Source: Kordiimonas gwangyangensis DSM 19435 = JCM 12864 (GTDB lineage: Bacteria; Pseudomonadota; Alphaproteobacteria; Sphingomonadales; Kordiimonadaceae). Taken from it: a stretch of 64,000 nucleotides of DNA. Below are positions 37,170 to 45,497 of this stretch, in pieces. The notes beneath the pieces are model-generated. The model saw only the letters and a list, made by a program, of their open reading frames with translations. It was not told the origin of the DNA and ran no database searches. Position numbers and translations under genes: made by a program. Positions within the stretch are counted from its first letter, which is position 1. Each line of letters starts with the position of its first letter. Where the stretch lies: contig NZ_AQXF01000006.1 in the NCBI RefSeq assembly GCF_000375545.1, forward strand, positions 248,001 through 312,000, given 5' to 3'.

Positions 37170-37946
37170 TTAGTCAGGGATAAAAGCCCGGTATTGCGAC
37201 AATATCCCCGACACGAGGCCCGCCGCCTTCGCTGCAGCAAACCCCTCATTGAACATGGCTAGATGCTCTTTATCGCGGATGCAGAGTGAACGGGGCGTGG
37301 GTGGAAACTTCACCGCAACATCAAACAGACGTGGCTGGTTTTTGAACTCAAGGTCATTTTTCTGCGCATATTCGATAGACCAATAGTCACCGATGTAAGC
37401 ATCGATCCTGTTATACCGCAGCATCCGAAGCACAAGTGGTGCGCTGAAAATGGTCACTTTGCCACCAAAGGACGAGACATGAGGATCAAGCGTAGTGGCC
37501 AAAACCTGCTCAGCGCCCGGAAACAAACCAACTTTGAGCCCTGCGAGATCAGATGCAGACCGAATGGCCGCGTTACTATCCCGCGGCACAATGATGCCAT
37601 CATGCCATTCGCTAAATACGTCGCTATTCTCACAGAGTCCGCCGACAGTCGAAAAAGTGGTGATTGCGTCCACGGACCCGTTTTCAAGCAATTTCTCCAC
37701 CCGCGCAATTGGCGCATGAACAAACCGTACCTCAACACCGCTGCGGGCCATGGCCGCGCGGATGATATCGAGATCTATCCCAGATGACGGATGCTCGGTC
37801 ACGTAAGGCGGGTTGTGCAAAATGGTGCCGACAACAAATGCTTTGGGTTTAGTGACAGGCTGGGGAAAGCTCTTGCTCTCCTGCGCAGACACAGAACCAA
37901 ACCCCAGCAAGGTCAGAACCACCAACCATGGCAGCCAATTGCGCAT
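37170..37946 (-). CDS. orphan extracellular solute-binding protein (family 3)
   Basis: Start at 37946 follows GGAGGG, giving 258 residues with a signal peptide (MRNWLP ... SVSAQE). The mature protein is the family-3 amino-acid-type binding fold: VGTILHNPPYVTEHP, a hinge region with DAITTFSTVG and DLAGLKVGLFPG, and IDAYIGDYWS. No ABC permease or ATPase gene is adjacent, so it may feed a distant transporter or act as a sensor. Confidence 0.85.
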   Translation of the reverse strand: MRNWLPWLVVLTLLGFGSVSAQESKSFPQPVTKPKAFVVGTILHNPPYVTEHPSSGIDLDIIRAAMARSGVEVRFVHAPIARVEKLLENGSVDAITTFSTVGGLCENSDVFSEWHDGIIVPRDSNAAIRSASDLAGLKVGLFPGAEQVLATTLDPHVSSFGGKVTIFSAPLVLRMLRYNRIDAYIGDYWSIEYAQKNDLEFKNQPRLFDVAVKFPPTPRSLCIRDKEHLAMFNEGFAAAKAAGLVSGILSQYRAFIPD

Positions 37947-38042
37947 CAGCCCTCCTCGCTTCGGCGCGAAACTCGGCCCCTCAACCATTTGTTCTACATA
38001 TCATATATGCCGGTAAAGCGCAGTAGACAGGGCCGTTAAAAT

Positions 38043-38492
38043 TTATTTGTCGCGCAGAAGTGTCTGGCGGGCTTCGTTAAGCTTGCTCGCCATCCAGTCA
38101 TTCCCACCCTTGTCCGGATGATATTTTGCCATCAGTTGGCGGTAGGCGGCGTTGATCTCATCCTCGCCAGCGCCCTCATCAACGCCAAGCACTTCACGCG
38201 CCTCAGGGACGCTCATACGGCCAGATTGACGAGGAGCCGACCCACCGGATGCTCCTGCATTGCCGAGCTTGGCGTTTGCACCAAACAGTTTCCACACCGT
38301 GAAACCGATGGGCAGGATGGCGGCAAAACCACGCCCGCTCGCGAACAGCGCAACAGAAATCACAGCACATACAGCGATAATAGCCCAGAAAAGCGAGCTT
38401 TTGGCCGTCTTGACGTCAGACTTCGCCCACCAATTCAGGAGCATGAGCAACAGGAATGCGAGCGCGATGCCAACGATGAGCCAGACAATCAT
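38043..38492 (-). CDS. membrane-anchored DnaJ-domain protein
   Basis: Start at 38492 gives a 149-residue protein with two hydrophobic segments (about 1-19 and 34-62) and a C-terminal J-domain with the HPD motif in AKYHPDKGG. The overall layout matches the Pam18/TIM14-like alphaproteobacterial DnaJ-related proteins. It would stimulate an Hsp70 at the membrane. Its ATG lies one base after the mipZ stop, so the two are coupled. Overlap with the division gene mipZ is notable. Confidence 0.88.
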   Translation of the reverse strand: MIVWLIVGIALAFLLLMLLNWWAKSDVKTAKSSLFWAIIAVCAVISVALFASGRGFAAILPIGFTVWKLFGANAKLGNAGASGGSAPRQSGRMSVPEAREVLGVDEGAGEDEINAAYRQLMAKYHPDKGGNDWMASKLNEARQTLLRDK

Positions 38493-38493
38493 G

Positions 38494-39360
38494 CTAGGAA
38501 ACCTTGGTGTTCTGTCGGAAGGGTAGATTGAGTGCATCCATGAGCGACCGCACTTCCTGCCGCGCTGCCACATGGCTCATGGACATGCCCTTGCCGTCGA
38601 TGCCGCCCGCTTCCTTAAGGTCCATGAGCGTCAGACCGCGCAGAAACAGCTCACGGTAGATCACGCGTTCGCCAAGGCCTGAGACATGGCGGATGCCAAT
38701 GCGTTTACTCAACTCATTGAGCACCCGCTCGACCCGTTCCTTGTTCTTGGCGTGCAGCATGCCAACGCGGTTCCGCAGCACGACCCAATCGATGGAACTG
38801 CCGTCAGCCATGGCCCGGCGCTGCCGTGCTTTCCACACCATCTCGGCATAAAGGCTGGGCCCTTCTACCTTGTAAGTATTGGGGTTCACACGCGCCAGCA
38901 GGTCAAGGTCGACAAAACTGTCATTCACCGGCGTGACAAGTGTGTCTGCAGCTGTGTGTGCAAGGCGGGAAAGGAAAGTGTCGCTGCCTGGGCAGTCGAT
39001 GACAATCACGTCCACCTTGTCCATCAAGTCCATATAGGCGGCTTCAAAGCGTGCCTTTTCGTCCGCTTCCGCATCATCGACAGACCGCAGTGCCGATTTG
39101 GCGACCACGAGTTCGACCGGCATAGGCAGATCAAGCTTCTTCGCAGTCACATGCGCGCGGCGGTTCTCAATGTAACGCGTCAGGCTTTTTTGCCGGGCAT
39201 CAAGGTCGATCGTACCAACCCGGCGGCCTTCGCGCAGAAGCGACACAACAATATGCATTGCGGTCGTGGACTTGCCCGAGCCGCCTTTTTCATTCCCGAG
39301 TACAATCAGGTACGGACGCCCGCTTGGCGCCTGTTCTGGATTTGCCACACTATCCGGCAC
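38494..39360 (-). CDS. mipZ: division-plane positioning ATPase MipZ
   Basis: GTG at 39360, with GGAGG seven bases upstream, gives 288 residues; the longer ATG frames have no good ribosome site. The deviant P-loop GNEKGGSGKSTT at 22-33 with K25 marks the ParA/MinD family, and the segment DGSSIDWVVLRNR plus DLKEAGG near the end matches MipZ. It forms a gradient from the poles and blocks FtsZ. ParB itself is not in the window. Confidence 0.93.
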   Translation of the reverse strand: MPDSVANPEQAPSGRPYLIVLGNEKGGSGKSTTAMHIVVSLLREGRRVGTIDLDARQKSLTRYIENRRAHVTAKKLDLPMPVELVVAKSALRSVDDAEADEKARFEAAYMDLMDKVDVIVIDCPGSDTFLSRLAHTAADTLVTPVNDSFVDLDLLARVNPNTYKVEGPSLYAEMVWKARQRRAMADGSSIDWVVLRNRVGMLHAKNKERVERVLNELSKRIGIRHVSGLGERVIYRELFLRGLTLMDLKEAGGIDGKGMSMSHVAARQEVRSLMDALNLPFRQNTKVS

Positions 39361-39486
39361 AGAGTTACCTCCTAAACACACCTCTGGATAACAATATATG
39401 CCATCCACTTTCCATAGCATTAGACGATCTTGCGGTTTGCCTCTAGATTTATTAGCTAGATATGTAAAGGTTCTGGGGAAGGAGAT

Positions 39487-40434
39487 TTGCCCGTCGTGCG
39501 CTTCCGTGTGCGAAAGACATTGGTTATGTTGGCGCTTGCCTTCGTGCTCTTTGCGGGCCCGATCATGCTTGCACGCCATCTTCTGGAGCTTTCCCGCCCC
39601 GACGCGCTTGTGGGCGACCATGTCAATTACCTGGCCCACCAGTATGTCCCGCGTGAGGAAAAAGAGGTCTCTCCTCGCCTCGCACGCCTGCTGCAAAAGG
39701 AAATGCATGCCGTTGAGGCTGTACCCCGGATTTTCCTATCCCGCCTTCCCGGCACCCTGCCTGAAGTAGAAAACGCGCGAGAGAAGAAGCGGCTTTTCAC
39801 TTCCGCCATGCTACCCCTTATCCTCAGGGCAAATGAGCTGATTATCGCGGACCGCGGCGTTCTGCTTTCGCTCAAGAAAAAAATGCTGAAAGGCACCACC
39901 TTGCGCGCGAGCGAGAGGAAATGGCTGCAAGCTAAAGCCAAACAATACCGAGTGCGACGTCATGGCAATTTCACCATGGCTGACATCGACCTGCTCATTT
40001 TCCGCTGTGATGTGATTCCCCCGTCGCTTGCCCTTGCGCAGGCTGCCATGGAATCAGGTTGGGGCACCAGCAGGTTTGCCCAAGCAGGCAACGCACTGTT
40101 CGGCGAATGGATATGGGGTGACGGTGATGGACTGACACCGCTGGAGCGCGAAGACGGAAAGACTCACAAGGTCAAAAGCTTCGACTACCTGCTTGATAGC
40201 GTCATGAGCTATATGACCAACCTGAACCGGCACCCAAGCTACCGTGACCTGCGCCTAAGGCGCGCTGAACTCAGGCAGCATAACCTGCCGGTCACCGGTG
40301 CCGCCCTCGCCCCCTCGCTTGTCAGCTATTCCGAGCGCGGTGCGGACTATGTGAGCGATATTCTCACCATCATCAATTTCAATGGCCTTGATGGGCTCGA
40401 CAGCGCCCAACTTGCCACCCACCTGGAAGGTTGA
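39487..40434 (+). CDS. glucosaminidase-like Bax protein
   Basis: A 315-residue protein with an N-terminal hydrophobic anchor (about residues 12-26) and a C-terminal Bax/glucosaminidase domain: LAQAAMESGWGTSRFAQAGNALFGEW, then a YRDLRLRRAEL motif. It should cleave peptidoglycan in the periplasm. TTG at 39487 lies two bases from AAGGAG, whereas GTG at 39496 has better spacing, so the exact start is uncertain. The 3' end lies two bases before panC. Confidence 0.85.
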   Translation: MPVVRFRVRKTLVMLALAFVLFAGPIMLARHLLELSRPDALVGDHVNYLAHQYVPREEKEVSPRLARLLQKEMHAVEAVPRIFLSRLPGTLPEVENAREKKRLFTSAMLPLILRANELIIADRGVLLSLKKKMLKGTTLRASERKWLQAKAKQYRVRRHGNFTMADIDLLIFRCDVIPPSLALAQAAMESGWGTSRFAQAGNALFGEWIWGDGDGLTPLEREDGKTHKVKSFDYLLDSVMSYMTNLNRHPSYRDLRLRRAELRQHNLPVTGAALAPSLVSYSERGADYVSDILTIINFNGLDGLDSAQLATHLEG

Positions 40435-40436
40435 CC

Positions 40437-41294
40437 GTGACACATCAGATTCCCATCGTGCGGACCGTTGCGGCGCTGCGCGAGACTGTGAACGCCTGGA
40501 AACGTGAAGGGCTGCGTGTCGGCCTTGTGCCCACCATGGGCGCGCTTCACCATGGTCACCTGTCGCTTGTGCATGCCATTGGTGAGAAAGCGGACAGGGT
40601 CATTGTCTCCATTTTCGTAAACCCAACCCAGTTTGGTGTGGGCGAAGACTTTGAAAAATACCCGCGCACCGAAGTGGAAGACTGCCGAAAGCTCGAGACC
40701 ACACCCGCAAGCCTTGTTTTCGCACCGAACGCGGCCGAGATGTATCCAAAGGGTTTTGCAAGTTCTGTCAGCGTAAGCGGTATATCAGACCGTTTTGAAG
40801 GTGCACTGCGCCCTGGCCACTTTGACGGTGTCGCCACTGTTGTTAGCAAGCTTCTGCTGCAATCCATGGCCGATGTCGCCATTTTTGGCGAGAAGGACTA
40901 CCAGCAGCTCGCCGTGATCCGCCGCTTTGTTGCGGACCTGAACATCCCAGTGGAAATCATGGGGGGCACGCTTATCCGTGAGGATGATGGCTTGGCGGCT
41001 TCATCACGCAATGTGTACCTGAACGCGGAAGAGCGGGTGATTGCAGGCCAGTTCAACGTTATCCTCCGCCAACTGGTTCGTGATGTGGAAGGTGGCGCCA
41101 ACTTGCGTGTCGCTGAGGATACGGCGAAGCAAGCGCTTATGGACGCTGGTTTCTTGTCGGTGGACTATGTCTCGGTCGTGGACTGCGAGACCCTTGAGCC
41201 TCTGGCGCACCTGAATGGGGAAGCGCGTGTGATCGCTGTAGCCCGCCTTGGTGGCGTACGCCTACTCGACAATATGGCTATTGGTAGCGTTTGA
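40437..41294 (+). CDS. panC: pantothenate synthetase (pantoate-beta-alanine ligase)
   Basis: GTG start with GGAAGG six bases upstream, 285 residues. Characteristic PTMGALHHGHLSL with the two histidines (HHGH), then FVNPTQFGVGEDFEKYPR, LRPGHFDGVATVV, and the KDYQQL ... RRF segment. It forms pantothenate from pantoate and beta-alanine with ATP on the route to coenzyme A, matching the acyl-CoA-heavy gene set here. panB is not in the window. Confidence 0.96.
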   Translation: MTHQIPIVRTVAALRETVNAWKREGLRVGLVPTMGALHHGHLSLVHAIGEKADRVIVSIFVNPTQFGVGEDFEKYPRTEVEDCRKLETTPASLVFAPNAAEMYPKGFASSVSVSGISDRFEGALRPGHFDGVATVVSKLLLQSMADVAIFGEKDYQQLAVIRRFVADLNIPVEIMGGTLIREDDGLAASSRNVYLNAEERVIAGQFNVILRQLVRDVEGGANLRVAEDTAKQALMDAGFLSVDYVSVVDCETLEPLAHLNGEARVIAVARLGGVRLLDNMAIGSV

Positions 41295-41298
41295 GAGG

Positions 41299-42102
41299 TC
41301 AAGAGAGCCCTTCAACGAACCATTCATAGTCCTGAATAAGCTTGAGGGGCTCGACCCCCGCGAGCACAAAGCGCGTATCGCAGGACCAGTCTTCAAATCG
41401 TTTCAGAAGCGGCCAAAGCTCGCGGCCCCAGCCTTGCCGGGACTTGTTGGCAACGGTGATAAAATAATCCGGGAAACGCACAAAGTCGCCGAAGCCTTCG
41501 CTGGCGTCGATGATGAGTTTTGACATTCGCCCCATCGCACACACACGTTCCACAAGCCTTGTACCAAAATCCGTCGGTAGCCCATCAAGCTCGTGCTGGA
41601 TTTCAGCAACCACGCGCTCAACAAGCCCATGGTTGAAGTTCAGGTGATTCTCAACATCGGAGAATGCGTCTCCACGAACGGCATTGGCAGCTGTTAGGGC
41701 CCGGCGGCGCAGGTCGCTCGGCAGTTCCTGAAAGCCGCTTGCCATCCAGAAGGCGATACGTTTGCGCAAGCGCTCGATCGGGCCACCCTTGATCACAAAG
41801 TCGTCGCCGCCAGCCCTCAGGCCGCCGCGGATGATCTCAATGTCATCATAGCCTGTGAGGTAGATCACCGGCATGCTCTTGAGGCCCTGCTTCTCCAGGC
41901 TATCGACAAAATCAAAGCCGCCCTCGCCCGGCATTTGCACGTCGCTGATCACGAGCGACGGCCTATGCTTGCGCGTGACCATCAGCGCTTCTTCCACGGT
42001 CTCCGCAATCAGGGTTTCGAATCCAAACTGCCGCACGGCAGCAGCCTGCAGTCGGAGGACCACCGGTTCGTCGTCAACTAGCAGCACAAGGCCGTTATCC
42101 AT
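41299..42102 (-). CDS. response regulator with uncharacterised C-terminal domain
   Basis: Residues 1-120 are a receiver with acidic pair D10-D11, phospho-acceptor D54 in ISDVQMPGEGG, T83 and K105 (in IKGG rather than IKP). Residues 125-267 are a helical region (AFWMASGFQELPSDLRR ... FNHGLVERVVAEIQHELDG) and a Trp-rich tail, with no match I can name. Not a DNA-binding, GGDEF, EAL, HD or kinase domain by sight. Convergent with panC, four bases apart, and just downstream of mgtE. Confidence 0.8.
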   Translation of the reverse strand: MDNGLVLLVDDEPVVLRLQAAAVRQFGFETLIAETVEEALMVTRKHRPSLVISDVQMPGEGGFDFVDSLEKQGLKSMPVIYLTGYDDIEIIRGGLRAGGDDFVIKGGPIERLRKRIAFWMASGFQELPSDLRRRALTAANAVRGDAFSDVENHLNFNHGLVERVVAEIQHELDGLPTDFGTRLVERVCAMGRMSKLIIDASEGFGDFVRFPDYFITVANKSRQGWGRELWPLLKRFEDWSCDTRFVLAGVEPLKLIQDYEWFVEGLS

Positions 42103-42113
42103 CCGACACCTGT

Positions 42114-43556
42114 TTAAAGCAGCAAGGCCGCTGCGATACCGAGAAAGGCAAAGAAACCCACCACATCGGTGATGGTCGTCACAAATACGCTGGAGGCCAC
42201 CGCGGGGTCAGCGCCAATTTTGTTGAGCCCCAGTGGGATAAGCACACCGCTTAACCCGGCCACAAACATGTTGAAGACCATGGCAAACGCAAAAACGCCG
42301 CCCAGCAACATGTTGCCGAACCAAAGCCACGCGAACAGCCCGGAAATAATCGCCAGCAACAAGCCGTTGATAAGTGCCGCTGTCATCTCGCGGTTCATAA
42401 CCCTGATGGCGTTGGTGCGGCTCAGTTCCTTGGTGGCGATAGCGCGTACAGCAACCGTCATGGTCTGTGTGCCTGCATTCCCGCCCATGGACGCTACGAT
42501 CGGCATCAGGATGGCCAGTGCCACCATCTCTTCAATCGTCGCATCAAAGAGCCCGATGACGGCAGATGCGAGAACTGCGGTGCCAAGGTTCACAAATAGC
42601 CAAAGGAACCGGCTCTTGGTCACCTCAACGAAGTTTTCGTTCACACCTGATTCTTCACCCACACCAGCGAGGGCGAGGATATCTTCCTGTGCCTCGTCGC
42701 CGATTACCTCAACGATGTCATCCACGGTGACCACACCGACAAGGCGCTGTGAATCGTCCACAACTGCCGCAGAGATAAGGTGATACTTCGAGAACTGGTA
42801 GGCCACCTCTTCCTGGTCCGCCGTGACCTTCACAAGGTGTGGGTCGTCATCCATGATTGACCCGATGGTGACATGGCGGTGGCTACGCATGACGCGCGAC
42901 AGCGGTACAGTCCCCACCGCCCGGTGGGCAGGGTCGACGACAAAGATATCATAGAAGTCATCCGGGATATCCTCATCCTCGGACCGCAGGAAGTCGATCG
43001 TCTGCCCCACTGTCCAGAATTCTGGCAGCGAGACAAAGTCCCGGCTCATCAAGCGGCCTGCTGATTCTTCCGGGTAGCTCAGGCTCTCTTCAATGGCGAC
43101 GCGGTCATCGGCTGCCAGCGCTCGTAGGACTTCCTCACGGTCAACCTCGTCCAGTTCTTCAAGAACGTAGACAGCATCGTCCGCCTCAAGCTCGGTCACC
43201 GCATCAGCGATGAGCTCGTTCGACATATGCTCATAGAGATCGGCCTGCGCGGCACCCTCAACCTCAATCAGAACGTCAGGGTCAAGCCGCTCGCCCAGGA
43301 GCTCAATAAAGCCCACACGCTGCGTGGACGGCAGAACCTCAAGAAGATCGGCTACGTCTGCAGCGTGCAAATCGGCAACGAGTTCATAGGCGCGTTCCGA
43401 GTCTTCTTCGCGGATAGCACTTTGAACCTGCTGGATAAATTCCCGGTCGTGGTGGATTTCGGTTTCGTCATCGTCAGCATCAGCCCGGTCGACGACTTTC
43501 GCGTCTTCGGGGATTTCGTCTTCGGTGTGACGCGGATCTTGGCCGGATTCTGTCAT
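42114..43556 (-). CDS. mgtE: magnesium transporter MgtE
   Basis: 480 residues. The N-terminal MgtE domain (LHAADVADLLEVLPSTQR), two CBS domains (ending in VTVDDIVEVIGDEAQEDI) that sense Mg2+, and five membrane helices from about 310 with the transporter segment MPIVASMGGNAGTQT. It is a regulated Mg2+ channel in the inner membrane. GAGGGGAG precedes the ATG. The response-regulator gene follows by 11 bases and may share the transcript. Confidence 0.95.
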   Translation of the reverse strand: MTESGQDPRHTEDEIPEDAKVVDRADADDDETEIHHDREFIQQVQSAIREEDSERAYELVADLHAADVADLLEVLPSTQRVGFIELLGERLDPDVLIEVEGAAQADLYEHMSNELIADAVTELEADDAVYVLEELDEVDREEVLRALAADDRVAIEESLSYPEESAGRLMSRDFVSLPEFWTVGQTIDFLRSEDEDIPDDFYDIFVVDPAHRAVGTVPLSRVMRSHRHVTIGSIMDDDPHLVKVTADQEEVAYQFSKYHLISAAVVDDSQRLVGVVTVDDIVEVIGDEAQEDILALAGVGEESGVNENFVEVTKSRFLWLFVNLGTAVLASAVIGLFDATIEEMVALAILMPIVASMGGNAGTQTMTVAVRAIATKELSRTNAIRVMNREMTAALINGLLLAIISGLFAWLWFGNMLLGGVFAFAMVFNMFVAGLSGVLIPLGLNKIGADPAVASSVFVTTITDVVGFFAFLGIAAALLL

Positions 43557-43737
43557 CTCGCGCTCCCCTCATGCTGATTGCAGGTCCGTGCGCACATGGG
43601 CGGCCACCGAACCAACGGTCCATGTCTATGGTTGATAAAATAAAGTGATGCCACTTTCCAGTAGCCTTTGAAAAAAAGGGGGCCACAGAATGACTTGGGA
43701 CAGAAAAAACGTCCAAATTCCGCTGAAAAGACAAAGA

Positions 43738-43770
43738 AAAAACCCGTAGGGATTTTCCCTACGGGTTTTT
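43738..43770 (-). terminator. rho-independent terminator after tRNA-Leu(GAG)
   Basis: A long stem built around AACCCGTAGGGA / TCCCTACGGGTT with a 3-base loop lies directly 3' of the tRNA on its strand, followed by a run of Ts. Confidence 0.9.
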
Positions 43771-43771
43771 A

Positions 43772-43858
43772 TGGTGCGGTCGAGAAGACTCGAACTTCCA
43801 CGGGTGTTACCCCACAGCGACCTCAACGCTGCGCGTCTACCAATTCCGCCACGACCGC
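43772..43858 (-). tRNA. tRNA-Leu (anticodon GAG)
   Basis: On the minus strand the gene starts GCGGTCG and ends CGACCGC plus ACCA. The anticodon stem-loop is CAGCGTTGAGGTCGCTG with anticodon GAG. A long class-II variable arm and T-arm GTTCGAGTC fit leucine. 87 nt with encoded CCA. Confidence 0.95.
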
Positions 43859-43965
43859 GGGACGCGGCGCTTAACTATCAAGTTAGCATGGGGGCCGCAA
43901 GCGAAAAATTGCACATTTTTGAAACAATTTAAAAAAGGCAGGAAACCCAACGGGTTTGATGGCGA

Positions 43966-44208
43966 CTAGACTTGAAGCTGGCTCATCATGCGTGTGATGG
44001 AAACACCGATGCGCTCGCCAACGATCATGATCTCGCCGCGCGCGATCAACTCGCCATTCGCATAGATCCAGCATTCGTCTTCATGCTTCGCATCAAGGTC
44101 GATCACAGCGCCACGGCCCATTTTCAGGAGCTGGCGAACAGGCATGTGCGTACGCCCGAGTACGACGGTGATCTCTACGGTGACGCGGTTGACGGCCTGA
44201 AAGTTCAT
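43966..44208 (-). CDS. fliN: flagellar motor switch protein FliN (short)
   Basis: An 80-residue SpoA/FliN domain: VEITVVLGRTHMPVRQLLKMGRG, then GELIARGEIMIVGERIGVSITRM. FliN forms part of the C-ring that sets motor switching. It is shorter than the 137-residue E. coli protein and lacks the N-terminal half, as in other alphaproteobacterial FliN. No other flagellar gene is within the window, so it sits away from a cluster. GGGA precedes the ATG. Confidence 0.88.
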   Translation of the reverse strand: MNFQAVNRVTVEITVVLGRTHMPVRQLLKMGRGAVIDLDAKHEDECWIYANGELIARGEIMIVGERIGVSITRMMSQLQV

Positions 44209-44280
44209 AGTGGTCCCATGCTAGAAGGCTGTTTCCCCAGCACTTGTGTGCCGGGTTTGATGCAGCTTTGCATTTGTATC

Positions 44281-44296
44281 TTATTATTTCCTTAAC
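44281..44296. promoter_or_regulatory. candidate CtrA-binding box upstream of fliN
   Basis: TTAT-N7-TTAAC differs from the CtrA consensus TTAA-N7-TTAAC at one base. It lies 73 bases before the fliN start, a place where CtrA binds flagellar promoters in Caulobacter. The DivK-PleD genes in the window show that the CtrA pathway is present. A lone match in an AT-rich stretch is weak evidence by itself. Confidence 0.4.
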
Positions 44297-44402
44297 CAAA
44301 AGGCATTGCTGCTTCAAGACAGAAGCAACCAAAAGGCTTGGCCCGGCGTGCTTCAGGTATTATGTAAGCGGGCAAGAAAACGGTTTTCCGGAGATTGATG
44401 TC

Positions 44403-45182
44403 ATGAGCACCCCTGCCCTTGAATGGCGAATCAGCGATGGCCTTGTCGCTTACCCAGATGCGATTGAAGAAATGGAAAACCGCGTACGTGCCATTCGCGC
44501 TGGCGAAGCACCGGAGCTTGTCTGGCTCCTTGAGCACCCACCACTTTATACTGCGGGCACAAGTGCCGACCCGGCTGACCTCGTGGACCCGGACCGTTTC
44601 CCGGTTTATGACGCCGGACGCGGTGGGCAGTATACCTACCATGGGCCCGGCCAGCGCGTGGTGTACTTCCTGCTCGACCTCAAGAAACGCGGGCGTGACG
44701 TGCGCCAGTTTGTCTACAGCCTTGAGGAGGTCATCGCCCGCACCATGGCAGCTTTCGCTGTGAAGGCAGAGCGGCGCAAAGGCCGCGTGGGCCTATGGGT
44801 TGAGCGCGGCGCGGGCCGTGAGGACAAGGTTGCAGCCATCGGCGTGCGCGTACGCCAGTGGGTTACCTACCACGGCATTGCCATCAACGTGACACCGGAC
44901 CTCAGTCATTTTGACGGCATCGTGCCCTGCGGCATCTCGGAGCACGGGGTCACCAGCCTTGAAGACCTGGGCCTCCCTGTCACCATGGATGATGTGGATG
45001 TGGCACTCAGGGAAGCGTTTGAGGAGGTGTTCGGCATGGAAGCCCTGCCGATGACGCTTGAATACCAGGACGCGCCCGACGGCCCGGCGGCCAAGCTGCC
45101 CTATGAGGCGCAGCCAACGGAACGCGGCAGTGTCGATAACTCCGACCCTATCGAGAACAGCCACCCTGTATTTCAGATTTAA
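44403..45182 (+). CDS. lipB: octanoyltransferase LipB
   Basis: It moves octanoyl from acyl-carrier protein to lipoyl domains. 259 residues from ATG 44403. Motif [11 protein letters not shown] at 74-84, catalytic K142 in KVAAIG and C176 in VPCGIS are all present. The last 45 residues after the domain ([11 protein letters not shown] to VFQI) are a non-conserved tail. The 3' half lies opposite the extended acylphosphatase frame. Confidence 0.93.
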   Translation: MSTPALEWRISDGLVAYPDAIEEMENRVRAIRAGEAPELVWLLEHPPLYTAGTSADPADLVDPDRFPVYDAGRGGQYTYHGPGQRVVYFLLDLKKRGRDVRQFVYSLEEVIARTMAAFAVKAERRKGRVGLWVERGAGREDKVAAIGVRVRQWVTYHGIAINVTPDLSHFDGIVPCGISEHGVTSLEDLGLPVTMDDVDVALREAFEEVFGMEALPMTLEYQDAPDGPAAKLPYEAQPTERGSVDNSDPIENSHPVFQI

Positions 45183-45482
45183 GGTTCTGACAGTCGGTTT
45201 GACCTCGAAGCGTTTGGCGGTGATACCCTTCGCGTCTTCAGTCTCTACGCTATCGACGCGAGCGTATATGGGACCCTTCAGGCAGAGGCGGAGCATTTCA
45301 TCAACGGCTGCCGACGGGCCGACAAAAAGTGCCTCCACGCTCCCGTCCTGCCGGTTACGCACCCAACCATAGAGGCCGAGGCGGTTTGCCTCGCGCTCGG
45401 TCCAGGCACGGTAGGACACACCCTGAACTGTGCCGCTGATACGCGCGCGGACGGCTTTTCTGTCAGCTTCATTGCTCATCAT
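44793..45482 (-). CDS. acylphosphatase with a 131-residue antisense extension
   Basis: Residues 1-98 are a complete acylphosphatase: [11 protein letters not shown] with catalytic Arg25, [13 protein letters not shown] with Asn43, and the usual ending RFEVKPTV. The family normally stops here at about 90 residues. This frame has no stop and runs another 131 codons, almost entirely antisense to lipB (which ends at 45182). The domain itself is sound, so the normal product probably should end near 45189. Stop loss, a frameshift or a sequence error are all possible. Start at 45482 follows GGAAG. Confidence 0.75.
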   Translation of the reverse strand: MMSNEADRKAVRARISGTVQGVSYRAWTEREANRLGLYGWVRNRQDGSVEALFVGPSAAVDEMLRLCLKGPIYARVDSVETEDAKGITAKRFEVKPTVRTLNLKYRVAVLDRVGVIDTAAFRWLRLIGQLGRRAVGRVLVFKRHRQGFHAEHLLKRFPECHIHIIHGDREAQVFKAGDPVLRDAAGHDAVKMTEVRCHVDGNAVVGNPLAYAHADGCNLVLTARAALNP

Positions 45483-45497
45483 ATGCACATCTTCCGC

